NCBI GenBank assembly: GCA_047636995.1
Contig: JBLIGQ010000007.1
Coordinates: forward strand, 25,688 to 89,687
DNA length: 64,000 nucleotides
Direction of reading: 5' to 3'
From: JAQWQB01 sp047636995
Lineage (GTDB): Bacteria; Bacteroidota; Bacteroidia; Flavobacteriales_D; Sanyastnellaceae
Below, one piece after another: positions 1 through 7,289 of this stretch. Position 1 is the stretch's first letter. Each line of letters starts with the position of its first letter. Made by a program: the position numbers and the translations under genes. Under the pieces are notes generated by a model that worked only from the letters and a program-made list of their open reading frames with translations, was not told where the DNA came from and made no database searches.

Positions 1-20
1 TGTTCAGTGGTAAATAGGCT

Positions 21-1145
21 TTAAGAAAACATTTCTTTCATTTTTTGAAAGAAGGTTTTATCTCTATGCGAAGGGTTCGGTTTAAAGTTTTCAGAGTCGC
101 GAAGGCCTTCTAAAGCAGTCTGTTCTTCAGTACTGAGTGTTTGGGGAGTCCAGACGTTGATGTTTACAAGAAGGTCTCCAGTACCATATGCTTCTACAGA
201 TGGAAGTCCTTTTCCTCTGAGGCGAACAATTTTTCCGCTCTGAGTTCCCGGTTCTATTTTGATCTTGGCCTTGCCTTCTACCAGAGGGATCTCAGCTGAA
301 GCACCTATAGCCGCATCTACAAAGTTGACATATAAGTCATAGTGTAGATTCTGGCCATTTCTTTTTAGTAGGTCATGTTCTTGCTCTTCAATAACAACAA
401 GTAAGTCACCAGGCATTCCGCCAAAAGGTCCGGCATTTCCTTTGCCTGTCATTTTCAAAGTCATGCCGTCTTCAACCCCTTTCGGGATATCAATGGTCAC
501 GATATCTTCTTCGCGTTTGAGACCATTTTCATCAGCATCTTTTGGCTTTGACTGCACGTTCTTACCTGTTCCATTGCAAGAAGGGCAGACGCTTGTGGTC
601 TGCATTTGTCCAAGGAAAGTATTTGTTACTCTTCGAACTTGCCCAGCTCCGCCGCATGTGCCACAGTTGGTGTATTTTACCCCTTCAGCCTGTACGAGCT
701 TTAAAACTTTGACTTTCTTCTGGACGCCGTTGGCGATCTCATGGATTGATAGTTTCACCTTGATGCGTAAGTTGGTTCCTCGAACGCGACGAGCACCACC
801 GCCTCCGCCTCCTCCGAAACCGCCACCTTGTCCGCCACCGCCGAAACCACCGAAGATGTCACCGAACTGGCTGAAGATGTCATCCATATTCATGCCGGCA
901 CCAGGCCCGCCCTGTCCGCCGCGCATTCCATCATGACCAAATTGATCATAACGTTGCTTCTTTTGCGCATTGCTTAGAACTTCGTATGCTTCAGCAGCCT
1001 CTTTGAACTTGTCTTCGGCCCCCTTGTCATCTGGGTTTTTATCTGGATGGTACTTCAAAGCGAGCTTTCTGTAAGCCTTTTTAATTTCGCTTTCATCTGC
1101 ACCTTTGCTTATACCTAGTACTTCGTAATAATCCCTCTTTGCCAT
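21..1145 (-). CDS. dnaJ: Chaperone protein DnaJ with reduced zinc domain
   Basis: Cytoplasmic Hsp40 that hands unfolded clients to DnaK and stimulates its ATPase. It has 374 residues, the normal length. The J-domain spans about residues 4-70 with the HPD triad at 33-35; a Gly/Phe-rich linker follows (about 71-118), then the substrate-binding C-terminal domains. The Cys-rich insert is reduced: only two CxxCxGxG motifs remain (C161/C164 and C187/C190). By alignment to the family these are motifs 2 and 3, which build zinc centre II. Where motifs 1 and 4 should be there is no cysteine (AEGVKY, and KPKDADENG). The gene starts 13 bases after grpE on the same strand, so the two are probably co-transcribed. 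No CIRCE-type inverted repeat is visible upstream of the pair. Confidence 0.97.
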   Translation of the reverse strand: MAKRDYYEVLGISKGADESEIKKAYRKLALKYHPDKNPDDKGAEDKFKEAAEAYEVLSNAQKKQRYDQFGHDGMRGGQGGPGAGMNMDDIFSQFGDIFGGFGGGGQGGGFGGGGGGGARRVRGTNLRIKVKLSIHEIANGVQKKVKVLKLVQAEGVKYTNCGTCGGAGQVRRVTNTFLGQMQTTSVCPSCNGTGKNVQSKPKDADENGLKREEDIVTIDIPKGVEDGMTLKMTGKGNAGPFGGMPGDLLVVIEEQEHDLLKRNGQNLHYDLYVNFVDAAIGASAEIPLVEGKAKIKIEPGTQSGKIVRLRGKGLPSVEAYGTGDLLVNINVWTPQTLSTEEQTALEGLRDSENFKPNPSHRDKTFFQKMKEMFS

Positions 1146-1158
1146 TGTTTGTCCTTAG

Positions 1159-1728
1159 TTACTGACCTACCACTACTTGAGCGTAGCGCAGTACAGTGTC
1201 ATTTAAGAAGTACCCAGAAGTCACAACATCTACAACTTTACCCTTCAAATGATCAGAAGGGGCAGGTATGTTCGTAATTGCTTCGTGGTATTCAGTATCG
1301 AAAGGTTGTTCCATGCTATTCATTGCTTTCAGGCCCTTGCCTTCGAGCGTATGGTTAAGCTTGGTTCGAATAAGATTGAATCCCTCTTTAACCGCTTTAA
1401 TGTCTTCGTTCGTTTCATTTGCTTTCATAGCACGATCAAAATCGTCTAATACAGGCAACATTTCGCTGATTACATCAGAACCAGCACTTTTAATGAGTTC
1501 AACACGCTCTCTTGACGTGCGTTTTCTAAAATTGTCAAACTCGGCATACAAACGTGCATACTTGTCTTTCCATTCCACTGCTTCAGCTGCTAGTTTCTCT
1601 TCAGGAGAAAGAGTCTCTTCAGTTTCAGTTTCAGTTGTCTCAACATTTGCATCTTCATTGAGCGCCTCATTTTGCTGCTCAGTGGTTTGCTCATCTTTCA
1701 TTTCTTCTGCTTTTTCTTTCTGTTCCAT
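1159..1728 (-). CDS. grpE: Nucleotide exchange factor GrpE
   Basis: GrpE releases ADP from DnaK and so completes the DnaK-DnaJ cycle. The protein has 189 residues when started at the ATG at 1728 (MEQKEKAEEM). The frame is open further upstream, but that stretch does not resemble GrpE and has no acidic character. Residues 1-45 are an acidic, Glu-rich tail, then comes the long coiled-coil helix (about 48-85, with LYAEFDNFRKRT) and the helical dimer region; the C-terminal beta-wing ends in the typical VVTSGYFLNDTVLRYAQVVV. It is followed directly by dnaJ. No perfect TAnnTTTG promoter box was found upstream. Confidence 0.96.
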   Translation of the reverse strand: MEQKEKAEEMKDEQTTEQQNEALNEDANVETTETETEETLSPEEKLAAEAVEWKDKYARLYAEFDNFRKRTSRERVELIKSAGSDVISEMLPVLDDFDRAMKANETNEDIKAVKEGFNLIRTKLNHTLEGKGLKAMNSMEQPFDTEYHEAITNIPAPSDHLKGKVVDVVTSGYFLNDTVLRYAQVVVGQ

Positions 1729-1854
1729 AATTTCCGAATGGTCGCTCTTGGCGAAAGTCAAAAAGCTTGCCAATGCAAATGAATAGGACATTCTGGCAGA
1801 ATGGCGGGAAAAACACCAATGTTCATCAGATTGATTGCCAAAGTGACGCACTGA

Positions 1855-1886
1855 AATAAAAAAAGGCTGCCTTGTGGGCAGCCTTT
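1855..1886 (-). terminator. Rho-independent terminator after the TlpA-like gene
   Basis: A perfect 10-bp stem (1862-1871 with 1877-1886, loop TTGTG) is followed on the minus strand by a T-rich run. It lies just after the stop codon of the TlpA-like gene (1907) and upstream of grpE, so it separates the two transcription units. Confidence 0.85.
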
Positions 1887-1906
1887 AATCAAGTGGACGG
1901 TTTGTC

Positions 1907-2479
1907 TTACTTGAATGCTTTTACATGTTTATCGATTTCGCGATCTAATGCTGGGCCTCGAAGGTTTTTGGCAAGAATGATTCCGTTTTCATCAACAAGA
2001 AAACTCATCGGGATAGATGAAACTCCATATTCTTGTGCAGCTTCATTTTTCCATCCTTGTAAATCAGAGACGTGATTTGACCAAGCTAGTTTGTCTTGCC
2101 CAATAGCCTTTACCCAAGCATCTTGGGTTTTGTCTAATGAGACACTTAGTACTGTAAATCCTTTTGCTGTATTAAACTTTGCCTTTTGATACTTATCGTA
2201 AGCGCGAACAACATTTGGATTTTCTCTTCTGCATGGTCCACACCAAGAAGCCCAGAAATCAATGAGTACAAGTTGCCCTTTGAAATCAGACAATTTCATT
2301 TCCTTTCCAGAAGGAGTATTCATTGCAATTTCAGGTGCCTTTTGTCCTATGTCAGTTCCAACAACAACATCAATCGATGGGGTTGTATGAGTGTCTTGTG
2401 TAACTGTAGTGTTGGCGTTCCATCCAAATCCGAATGCAATAGCTGCTGCAGCTCCAAGTAGTATTAATTTATTTTTCAT
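1907..2479 (-). CDS. TlpA-family thioredoxin-like protein
   Basis: Exported thiol-disulfide oxidoreductase of the TlpA/ResA type, probably anchored in the inner membrane facing the periplasm. It has 190 residues. Residues 4-19 form a hydrophobic N-terminal segment (signal anchor); the thioredoxin fold begins near residue 45. The active site is WCGPC with C80 and C83, and the cis-proline is P157 (SSIPMSF). Residues around the active site (DFWASWCGPCRRENPNVV) are identical to those in the DUF4369-TlpA lipoprotein at 57867-59024, so the two are paralogues. The substrate is unknown; family members reduce c-type cytochrome or other envelope thiols. The gene has its own terminator downstream. Confidence 0.88.
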   Translation of the reverse strand: MKNKLILLGAAAAIAFGFGWNANTTVTQDTHTTPSIDVVVGTDIGQKAPEIAMNTPSGKEMKLSDFKGQLVLIDFWASWCGPCRRENPNVVRAYDKYQKAKFNTAKGFTVLSVSLDKTQDAWVKAIGQDKLAWSNHVSDLQGWKNEAAQEYGVSSIPMSFLVDENGIILAKNLRGPALDREIDKHVKAFK

Positions 2480-2623
2480 CGCTAAATGTGTTTGAATGTA
2501 AAGGTATGAATATGATCACCCAGTTCCAATAATCATTCCAAGATCAGAGGGTTCCTATGCAGAACGCAAAATAGGGCGTAAGGTTGCCTTATTGGTTCTC
2601 TATGATACTACCTAAAGTGAAAA

Positions 2624-3928
2624 TCAGATTCGTTCTAGCTGAGCTCCCAGTGCTTTCAGACGTGCTTCAATGTTCTGATAGCCGCGGTCAATTTGCTCAA
2701 TGTTGTGAATTCTGCTTTCGCCATCCGCGGAAAGCGCTGCAATCAGCAATGAAACACCAGCGCGGATATCAGGAGAGGTCATTGTAACTCCTCTAAGGGG
2801 CGTTTGTCTTTCCAAGCCAATTACGGTAGCTCTGTGTGGGTCACAAAGAATGATCTGCGCCCCCATGTCGATCAACTTGTCAGTAAAGAACAAACGGCTT
2901 TCGAACATTTTTTGATGAATTAATACCGAACCTTTCGCTTGTGTTGCTGTAACAAGAAGTATGGAGAGGAGATCAGGAGTAAGGCCTGGCCATGGTGAGT
3001 CTGCAATGGTTAAAATTGAACCATCAATGAAACTTTCAATTTCATATACGTCTTGCTGCGGAACGTAAATGTCATCTCCACGTCGTTCCATTTTAATACC
3101 GAGGCGGGAAAACGCTTTCGGGATCATTCCCAATTCATCGTAAGCGGTGTTCTTAATTGTGATTTCACTGTTCGTCATCGCAGCGAGTCCTATAAAACTC
3201 CCTATTTCGATCATGTCAGGGAGACATCTATGTTCAGTTCCGCCTAGTGAGTCAACTCCCTCAATGGTTAAAAGATTTGAGCCAATGCCTGAGATTTTCC
3301 CTCCCATGCGGTTGATCATCTTACAAAGCTGTTGCAAGTAAGGTTCACATGCAGCGTTGTAGATGGTGGTAGTGCCTTCAGCCAAAGAGGCGGCCATAAC
3401 AATATTTGCTGTTCCTGTAACAGATGCCTCGTCTAGAAGCATGTAAGCTCCTTTCAGTCGGTCTGCCTCTGCACGGTAAAAGCTCTCTTTCGGGTCGTAA
3501 GAAAATTTCGCCCCTAATTCTTGGAATCCAATGAAGTGTGTGTCAAGTCTTCTTCTCCCAATCTTATCACCTCCAGGACGAGGAATATATCCTTTTCCAA
3601 AACGTGATAAAAGCGGACCAACCACCATGATTGAGCCTCTTAAGCTTGCTCCCTTTGATTTGAAATCTTCTGAAACGAGGTAGTCAATATCTACTTGATC
3701 TGCTTGAAAAGTACAGGTGTCTCGTGTGACCCGATCAACCTTTACCCCCATTGAAGCCAACAAATCAATGAGTTTGTTGATGTCAACAATGTCTGGCAAA
3801 TTAGAGATTGTGACTTTTTCTCGTGTGAGTAGAACAGCACTTATGATCTGAAGTGCTTCATTTTTAGCCCCTTGCGGCTGAATATCACCTTTTAGCGAGT
3901 GACCGCCTTGAATTACAAACGTTCCCAT
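2624..3928 (-). CDS. murA: UDP-N-acetylglucosamine 1-carboxyvinyltransferase (Cys-to-Asp type)
   Basis: First committed step of peptidoglycan synthesis: transfers enolpyruvate from PEP to UDP-GlcNAc in the cytoplasm. It has 434 residues, close to the usual 420-435. The conserved Lys-Asn pair is at K22-N23. In the active-site loop the sequence is PRPGGDKIGRRRLDTH: residue 121 is Asp where the E. coli enzyme has the Cys that fosfomycin alkylates (Cys115). Enzymes with Asp here, such as those of Mycobacterium tuberculosis and Chlamydia, are active but fosfomycin-insensitive. The gene lies 175 bases after the DUF4290 gene on the same strand, a common arrangement in this phylum. The A/G-rich stretch AAGAAAGGAAAA precedes the ATG. 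Confidence 0.97.
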   Translation of the reverse strand: MGTFVIQGGHSLKGDIQPQGAKNEALQIISAVLLTREKVTISNLPDIVDINKLIDLLASMGVKVDRVTRDTCTFQADQVDIDYLVSEDFKSKGASLRGSIMVVGPLLSRFGKGYIPRPGGDKIGRRRLDTHFIGFQELGAKFSYDPKESFYRAEADRLKGAYMLLDEASVTGTANIVMAASLAEGTTTIYNAACEPYLQQLCKMINRMGGKISGIGSNLLTIEGVDSLGGTEHRCLPDMIEIGSFIGLAAMTNSEITIKNTAYDELGMIPKAFSRLGIKMERRGDDIYVPQQDVYEIESFIDGSILTIADSPWPGLTPDLLSILLVTATQAKGSVLIHQKMFESRLFFTDKLIDMGAQIILCDPHRATVIGLERQTPLRGVTMTSPDIRAGVSLLIAALSADGESRIHNIEQIDRGYQNIEARLKALGAQLERI

Positions 3929-4103
3929 TTTTCCTTTCTTTACAGAACCGAAGATTTGAATAAGTCGCGCTCAATATAGATGGGAGCTCAAAACTTATCG
4001 ACAATGCAGTATTAAGGAATGAATAATACAGGTGCACAAGAAGGTTTGAGCACGTAAAAAAGGAAAAAAAAAGAGGACTGATATTGGATAAATGAAGAGC
4101 TGG

Positions 4104-4754
4104 TTATCTTCTTTTCATCGGTTTTTTCTTTGTGATCTTCTTCTTGATAATAGAAGCAGAAGAGGTCACCTTTCCGAATGTCTTAATGATTTCTTGAGCA
4201 GAAATCAATTCTAGATTTTCGGGTGCTTTTAATTCCCCATTAGAGAGTTCAGTGATCTGTTGGAAAATAACAGCGTCTTCAACTGAGCTCGAATTGTACA
4301 TCACATAGTGACGCTTCATCAAGTTCGCTATGGAAGCCGTAAAAGCTGTTTTTTCTTCGCCATCTTCCATTCCAGAAGCCTTACTGATCATTTCCTGAAC
4401 AATCTTACCGTAGTGTCCAAAACGAATTCTTCCACTCGGGTAAGCAATGGGATCTGGCTTAGCTAGAAACGTTTCTGCTTCCGGCTTTGGATAAGGAGAG
4501 TCAACATCAAGTTCAAAGTTGGCCATGATGTGCAAGTGATCCCATAGCTTGTGATTGAAATCTTCAATGTCTCGGAGGTAAGGGAACAATTGTCCCATGA
4601 CGCTAATGATCGCTTTTGCAACTTTATTTCGTTCCTCACGATCAGCAATAGAAAGTGCGAAGTTCACCATGTTGTGAACGCTTCTTCCGTATTCAGGAAT
4701 AATGAGGTCTTTGCGCTCACTATTATAGGTCATAACTTGCTCTTGATTCTCCAT
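4104..4754 (-). CDS. DUF4290 family protein
   Basis: Protein of 216 residues recognised as the Bacteroidota family DUF4290 from the N-terminal pattern (MTYNSERKDLIIPEYGR) and its place next to murA. The function is unknown. It is soluble, mostly helical by eye, with no signal peptide and a strongly basic C-terminal tail (KKKITKKKPMKRR). The ATG at 4754 is preferred because a TACTTTTG promoter box ends exactly four bases upstream of it; an in-frame ATG seven codons later (4733) is the alternative. The steady neighbourhood with murA suggests, but does not show, a role in envelope growth. Confidence 0.85.
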   Translation of the reverse strand: MENQEQVMTYNSERKDLIIPEYGRSVHNMVNFALSIADREERNKVAKAIISVMGQLFPYLRDIEDFNHKLWDHLHIMANFELDVDSPYPKPEAETFLAKPDPIAYPSGRIRFGHYGKIVQEMISKASGMEDGEEKTAFTASIANLMKRHYVMYNSSSVEDAVIFQQITELSNGELKAPENLELISAQEIIKTFGKVTSSASIIKKKITKKKPMKRR

Positions 4755-4758
4755 TAAG

Positions 4759-4766
4759 CAAAAGTA
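4759..4766 (-). promoter_or_regulatory. -7 promoter box of the DUF4290 gene (leaderless)
   Basis: On the minus strand TACTTTTG matches the Bacteroidota -7 consensus TAnnTTTG exactly. Four bases (CTTA) separate it from the ATG at 4754, so the expected transcription start falls on the start codon. No clear TTG -33 box was found 17-23 bases further upstream. Confidence 0.5.
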
Positions 4767-4787
4767 GCTAATTCAATGTTACACTTG

Positions 4788-6965
4788 TTAGAATCCCTCA
4801 GACTTTAAGCGGTATATTTTAAAGAGCATCAATGGAGAGCCGTCTTTTTGCAAGTCGGGATGCTCTAAAGCGATCTTGCCATTCACGTTGCTTCTTTCAT
4901 TGGTATTCGAAATAAGGTCGCCCGTATCTACATTGTACCATTCAATAATGTAGCGGTTAAGGATGCCCATATTGGGGACTTGAAGTTGGTTGGAGCCTTT
5001 TGCAGGAGTCATATTTTGAGCTTCCCGGTATTCTTTGAAAAGAACAATGTCTTTCCAAACATTCAGATTAGCACATTCGCAGTCTTCACAAGAGCGCCTT
5101 GTATAAAAATTGACCGTCGCATTATGCAGGACTCCCATTGCTTTTTTAGAGCCTTGGGTGCTTTGAAGCGCAGTAAAATCAACGCGTTTGTCTTTTCGGA
5201 CACCCGACACGGAAACGTAATTCCCCTGATTGAGGTCTAGTTGACTCATAAAGTTATTTAATCTTCCCAAGTGAGACCAAAGCTCTGGGTTCCATTGTTC
5301 GCTCCAGTTCATTCCGCTTCCTGAAAGACCAGAAAAAGCACTGATCCAGATGGATTTCATCCAGCGCATGTGGTTGTCACAATGTTCTATTTCAGCAGCG
5401 CCTGGTCCTATTTCTGAGAACATGATAGGCTTGTTAAGAAAGGGGGGATTCTCTTTTGTGATTGGACCTTTCTGGCGCTTGTCCTGAAAAGCATGAATGT
5501 CTTTTGAAAAGTTAGCATACTTCCTTATGCTCAGGCTATAGTTGTTCCAAGTGGCAAGGTCAATGTTGGCGGAATAAAATGAATCATCACCTTTTGTGTA
5601 TTCTGGAGTACCAGTGTAATTTACAGAAAGAAGATGTCTGGTGTGTCCAAGGTCGTCCTTTATGTACCGTCCGATTTCCTGCATCCAGTCGCCTACCAAC
5701 TTGGCGTAGCCCTCTTCTCTATGGTATGGATGTTTGTTTGGGAGGGAACCATCAATTAGACAATCTTCATTGATACCTGGGGCTTGACCAATGTTATTCG
5801 CCTCACTGAAGAGCTCAATTACCCCGATGCTCGTTGCGTAACCATAACGCGCAATGAGATAACGTATGCGGTTTTTGTAGTGCACAAGGGCCTCATCGCT
5901 TTCAAGGAAGTCTTTAGGCGTTTTGAGGTTGAGCTCATCTGCATAGCAATAAGCATCATCACCACCGAAGCAGTCAATGTCAGCGTAATCCCAATTGTAC
6001 ATCATGTAAACAGACGTCTCTTCAAGCGGATAGTGTACGTGAAGATTGAGGTGTACAAGCAGGTCTAAGTCATCTGCTTTTTCAATGATGCGGTCCATTT
6101 CCCAAGCGCAGTTCAAACGTTTGTCATAGTTATTCAAGTCTTCAAATTCAATTTCCAAATTCCATGGTGCGATTAATAGACGAAAGTAGTTGCCTCCGGC
6201 ATTGGCGAGGTCTGTCATTTGTTTGTGGTAAACATCATATGCTTGGATGTTCACCAATTTCCCACCACACCATGCGTCATGGCCGCTGCATTCCACTGCT
6301 TCGCAAATGGGGTCAATTCCGTTTGTGCATTCAGGCCAAGGGATGTTTTGTCCAACGGGAAAAAATGATTCGGTGTCTAGGTCGAAGTAATGATTTGAAC
6401 TGCCAACCGTGAGGTAACCATGATGTGCAGAGGGCTGCACTTGGAAATAGGTTGTGTTGGTTTGAGTAAGTGCTTGACCTTTCGCAGTCACAGTCGCGTG
6501 AACGCTATACATGCCTGGTAATTGTGGGGTGAACCGACCACGCATATTAAACAACGTAGGCTTTTCAACATGTCTCCACTCTTTTGGATCTGAATTGCTT
6601 CTGTCACGGATGTAATCACGGTAGAAAAACCCATTGACTGTGTAGGAGGCTTCGTTTCTGTCACCAATAGAATCTATGAGGTTAAAAGTGAAAACGACGT
6701 CTAAATCTCGGGCGTCAAATGGGTTGAGTGACGCGGGAACATTTCGTCCGCGCAAGTAATTTTCAATCTTCTTTTGGGTTTCCATTTGAATGCGGAACCC
6801 AACTTCTACATTTTTGTTTGCTTCAACAGAAGCAGGTGTTGCACTAGGTTGAATCCAAACCATTTCTAAGGCTTTGGTTTGTGGACTAGATAAAGGTGTA
6901 GTTTGTGCATTTGAGCAATACGATGAGAGTGAAAAGACACAGGATAGAAGGAAAGATAATCTCAT
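4788..6965 (-). CDS. Exported glycoside hydrolase, DUF5060 / clan GH-A type
   Basis: Secreted protein of 725 residues with signal peptide MRLSFLLSCVFSLSSYCSNA. An Ig-like N-terminal region (about 35-178), as in DUF5060 proteins, precedes a phrase typical of this group (HYFDLDTESFFPVGQNIPW, 192-210) and a TIM-barrel-like catalytic region (about 235-580). In it, E388 (ELFSEANN) fits the acid/base and E518 (IMFSEIGPG) the nucleophile of a clan GH-A retaining enzyme. The C-terminal ~140 residues look like a beta-sandwich. No clear T9SS tail is seen. The substrate cannot be told from sequence. It lies 33 bases upstream of the DUF4290 gene on the same strand. The family is fairly sure, the activity inferred. 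Confidence 0.72.
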   Translation of the reverse strand: MRLSFLLSCVFSLSSYCSNAQTTPLSSPQTKALEMVWIQPSATPASVEANKNVEVGFRIQMETQKKIENYLRGRNVPASLNPFDARDLDVVFTFNLIDSIGDRNEASYTVNGFFYRDYIRDRSNSDPKEWRHVEKPTLFNMRGRFTPQLPGMYSVHATVTAKGQALTQTNTTYFQVQPSAHHGYLTVGSSNHYFDLDTESFFPVGQNIPWPECTNGIDPICEAVECSGHDAWCGGKLVNIQAYDVYHKQMTDLANAGGNYFRLLIAPWNLEIEFEDLNNYDKRLNCAWEMDRIIEKADDLDLLVHLNLHVHYPLEETSVYMMYNWDYADIDCFGGDDAYCYADELNLKTPKDFLESDEALVHYKNRIRYLIARYGYATSIGVIELFSEANNIGQAPGINEDCLIDGSLPNKHPYHREEGYAKLVGDWMQEIGRYIKDDLGHTRHLLSVNYTGTPEYTKGDDSFYSANIDLATWNNYSLSIRKYANFSKDIHAFQDKRQKGPITKENPPFLNKPIMFSEIGPGAAEIEHCDNHMRWMKSIWISAFSGLSGSGMNWSEQWNPELWSHLGRLNNFMSQLDLNQGNYVSVSGVRKDKRVDFTALQSTQGSKKAMGVLHNATVNFYTRRSCEDCECANLNVWKDIVLFKEYREAQNMTPAKGSNQLQVPNMGILNRYIIEWYNVDTGDLISNTNERSNVNGKIALEHPDLQKDGSPLMLFKIYRLKSEGF

Positions 6966-7014
6966 AATTATTCAATGAGCAGGGAAGATACGAAGGTTGA
7001 GTAGAATCTTCTAA

Positions 7015-7170
7015 TTAGGATTTTCGTATCAGTTGTGTAACCCAAATTAAGCCGATTATGAATGGAATAAGTGTAACACAAATGTTTGAGGTTAAGAGGT
7101 AAGTGAGCGCAGAGAAGGGTATCCAAATAATGGCTACAAGATGGAGTTTCCCTTGGGGTGTCTTTTTCAT
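7015..7170 (-). CDS. Putative small two-helix membrane protein (51 aa)
   Basis: A short frame from ATG 7170 to TAA 7015 encodes 51 residues with a basic start (MKKTPQGKLH), two hydrophobic segments (about 11-26 and 30-46) joined by a short loop, and a basic end (QLIRKS). This pattern is that of a small inner-membrane protein. A longer overlapping frame on the same strand (79 codons, 6968-7207) has no such order and is judged a shadow. There is no promoter box or ribosome site to support it. It is the only coding candidate in the 324 bases between the glycosidase and the lipoprotein gene. Confidence 0.42.
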   Translation of the reverse strand: MKKTPQGKLHLVAIIWIPFSALTYLLTSNICVTLIPFIIGLIWVTQLIRKS

Positions 7171-7212
7171 AAGCGCTTAGCTTGTCATAGGTGTTGTAGT
7201 TGGACAAGAAAC

Positions 7213-7247
7213 AAAAAAAAGCCGCACCCCTTTTACAGGATACGGCT
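7213..7247 (-). terminator. Rho-independent terminator after the lipoprotein gene
   Basis: On the minus strand a 10-bp stem (AGCCGTATCC with GGGTGCGGCT, two G-U pairs) closes an 8-base loop and is followed by eight T. It ends transcription of the lipoprotein gene at 7290-8543. Confidence 0.85.
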
Positions 7248-7289
7248 CTTATGATGCAAATAATTAGAATCTAAACTGAAAGCAATTGT

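Noticed and set aside
442..936. Long plus-strand frame opposite dnaJ
   Set aside because: Its Pro/Ser-rich reading is the complement of the Gly-rich DnaJ linker; no homology or start signal.
1729..1851. N-terminal extension of GrpE by 41 codons
   Set aside because: The extra residues are not GrpE-like; the Met at 1728 gives the usual acidic N-terminus and normal length.
6968..7207. 79-codon minus-strand frame
   Set aside because: No ordered hydrophobic or charged pattern; the overlapping 51-codon frame has a clear two-helix pattern.
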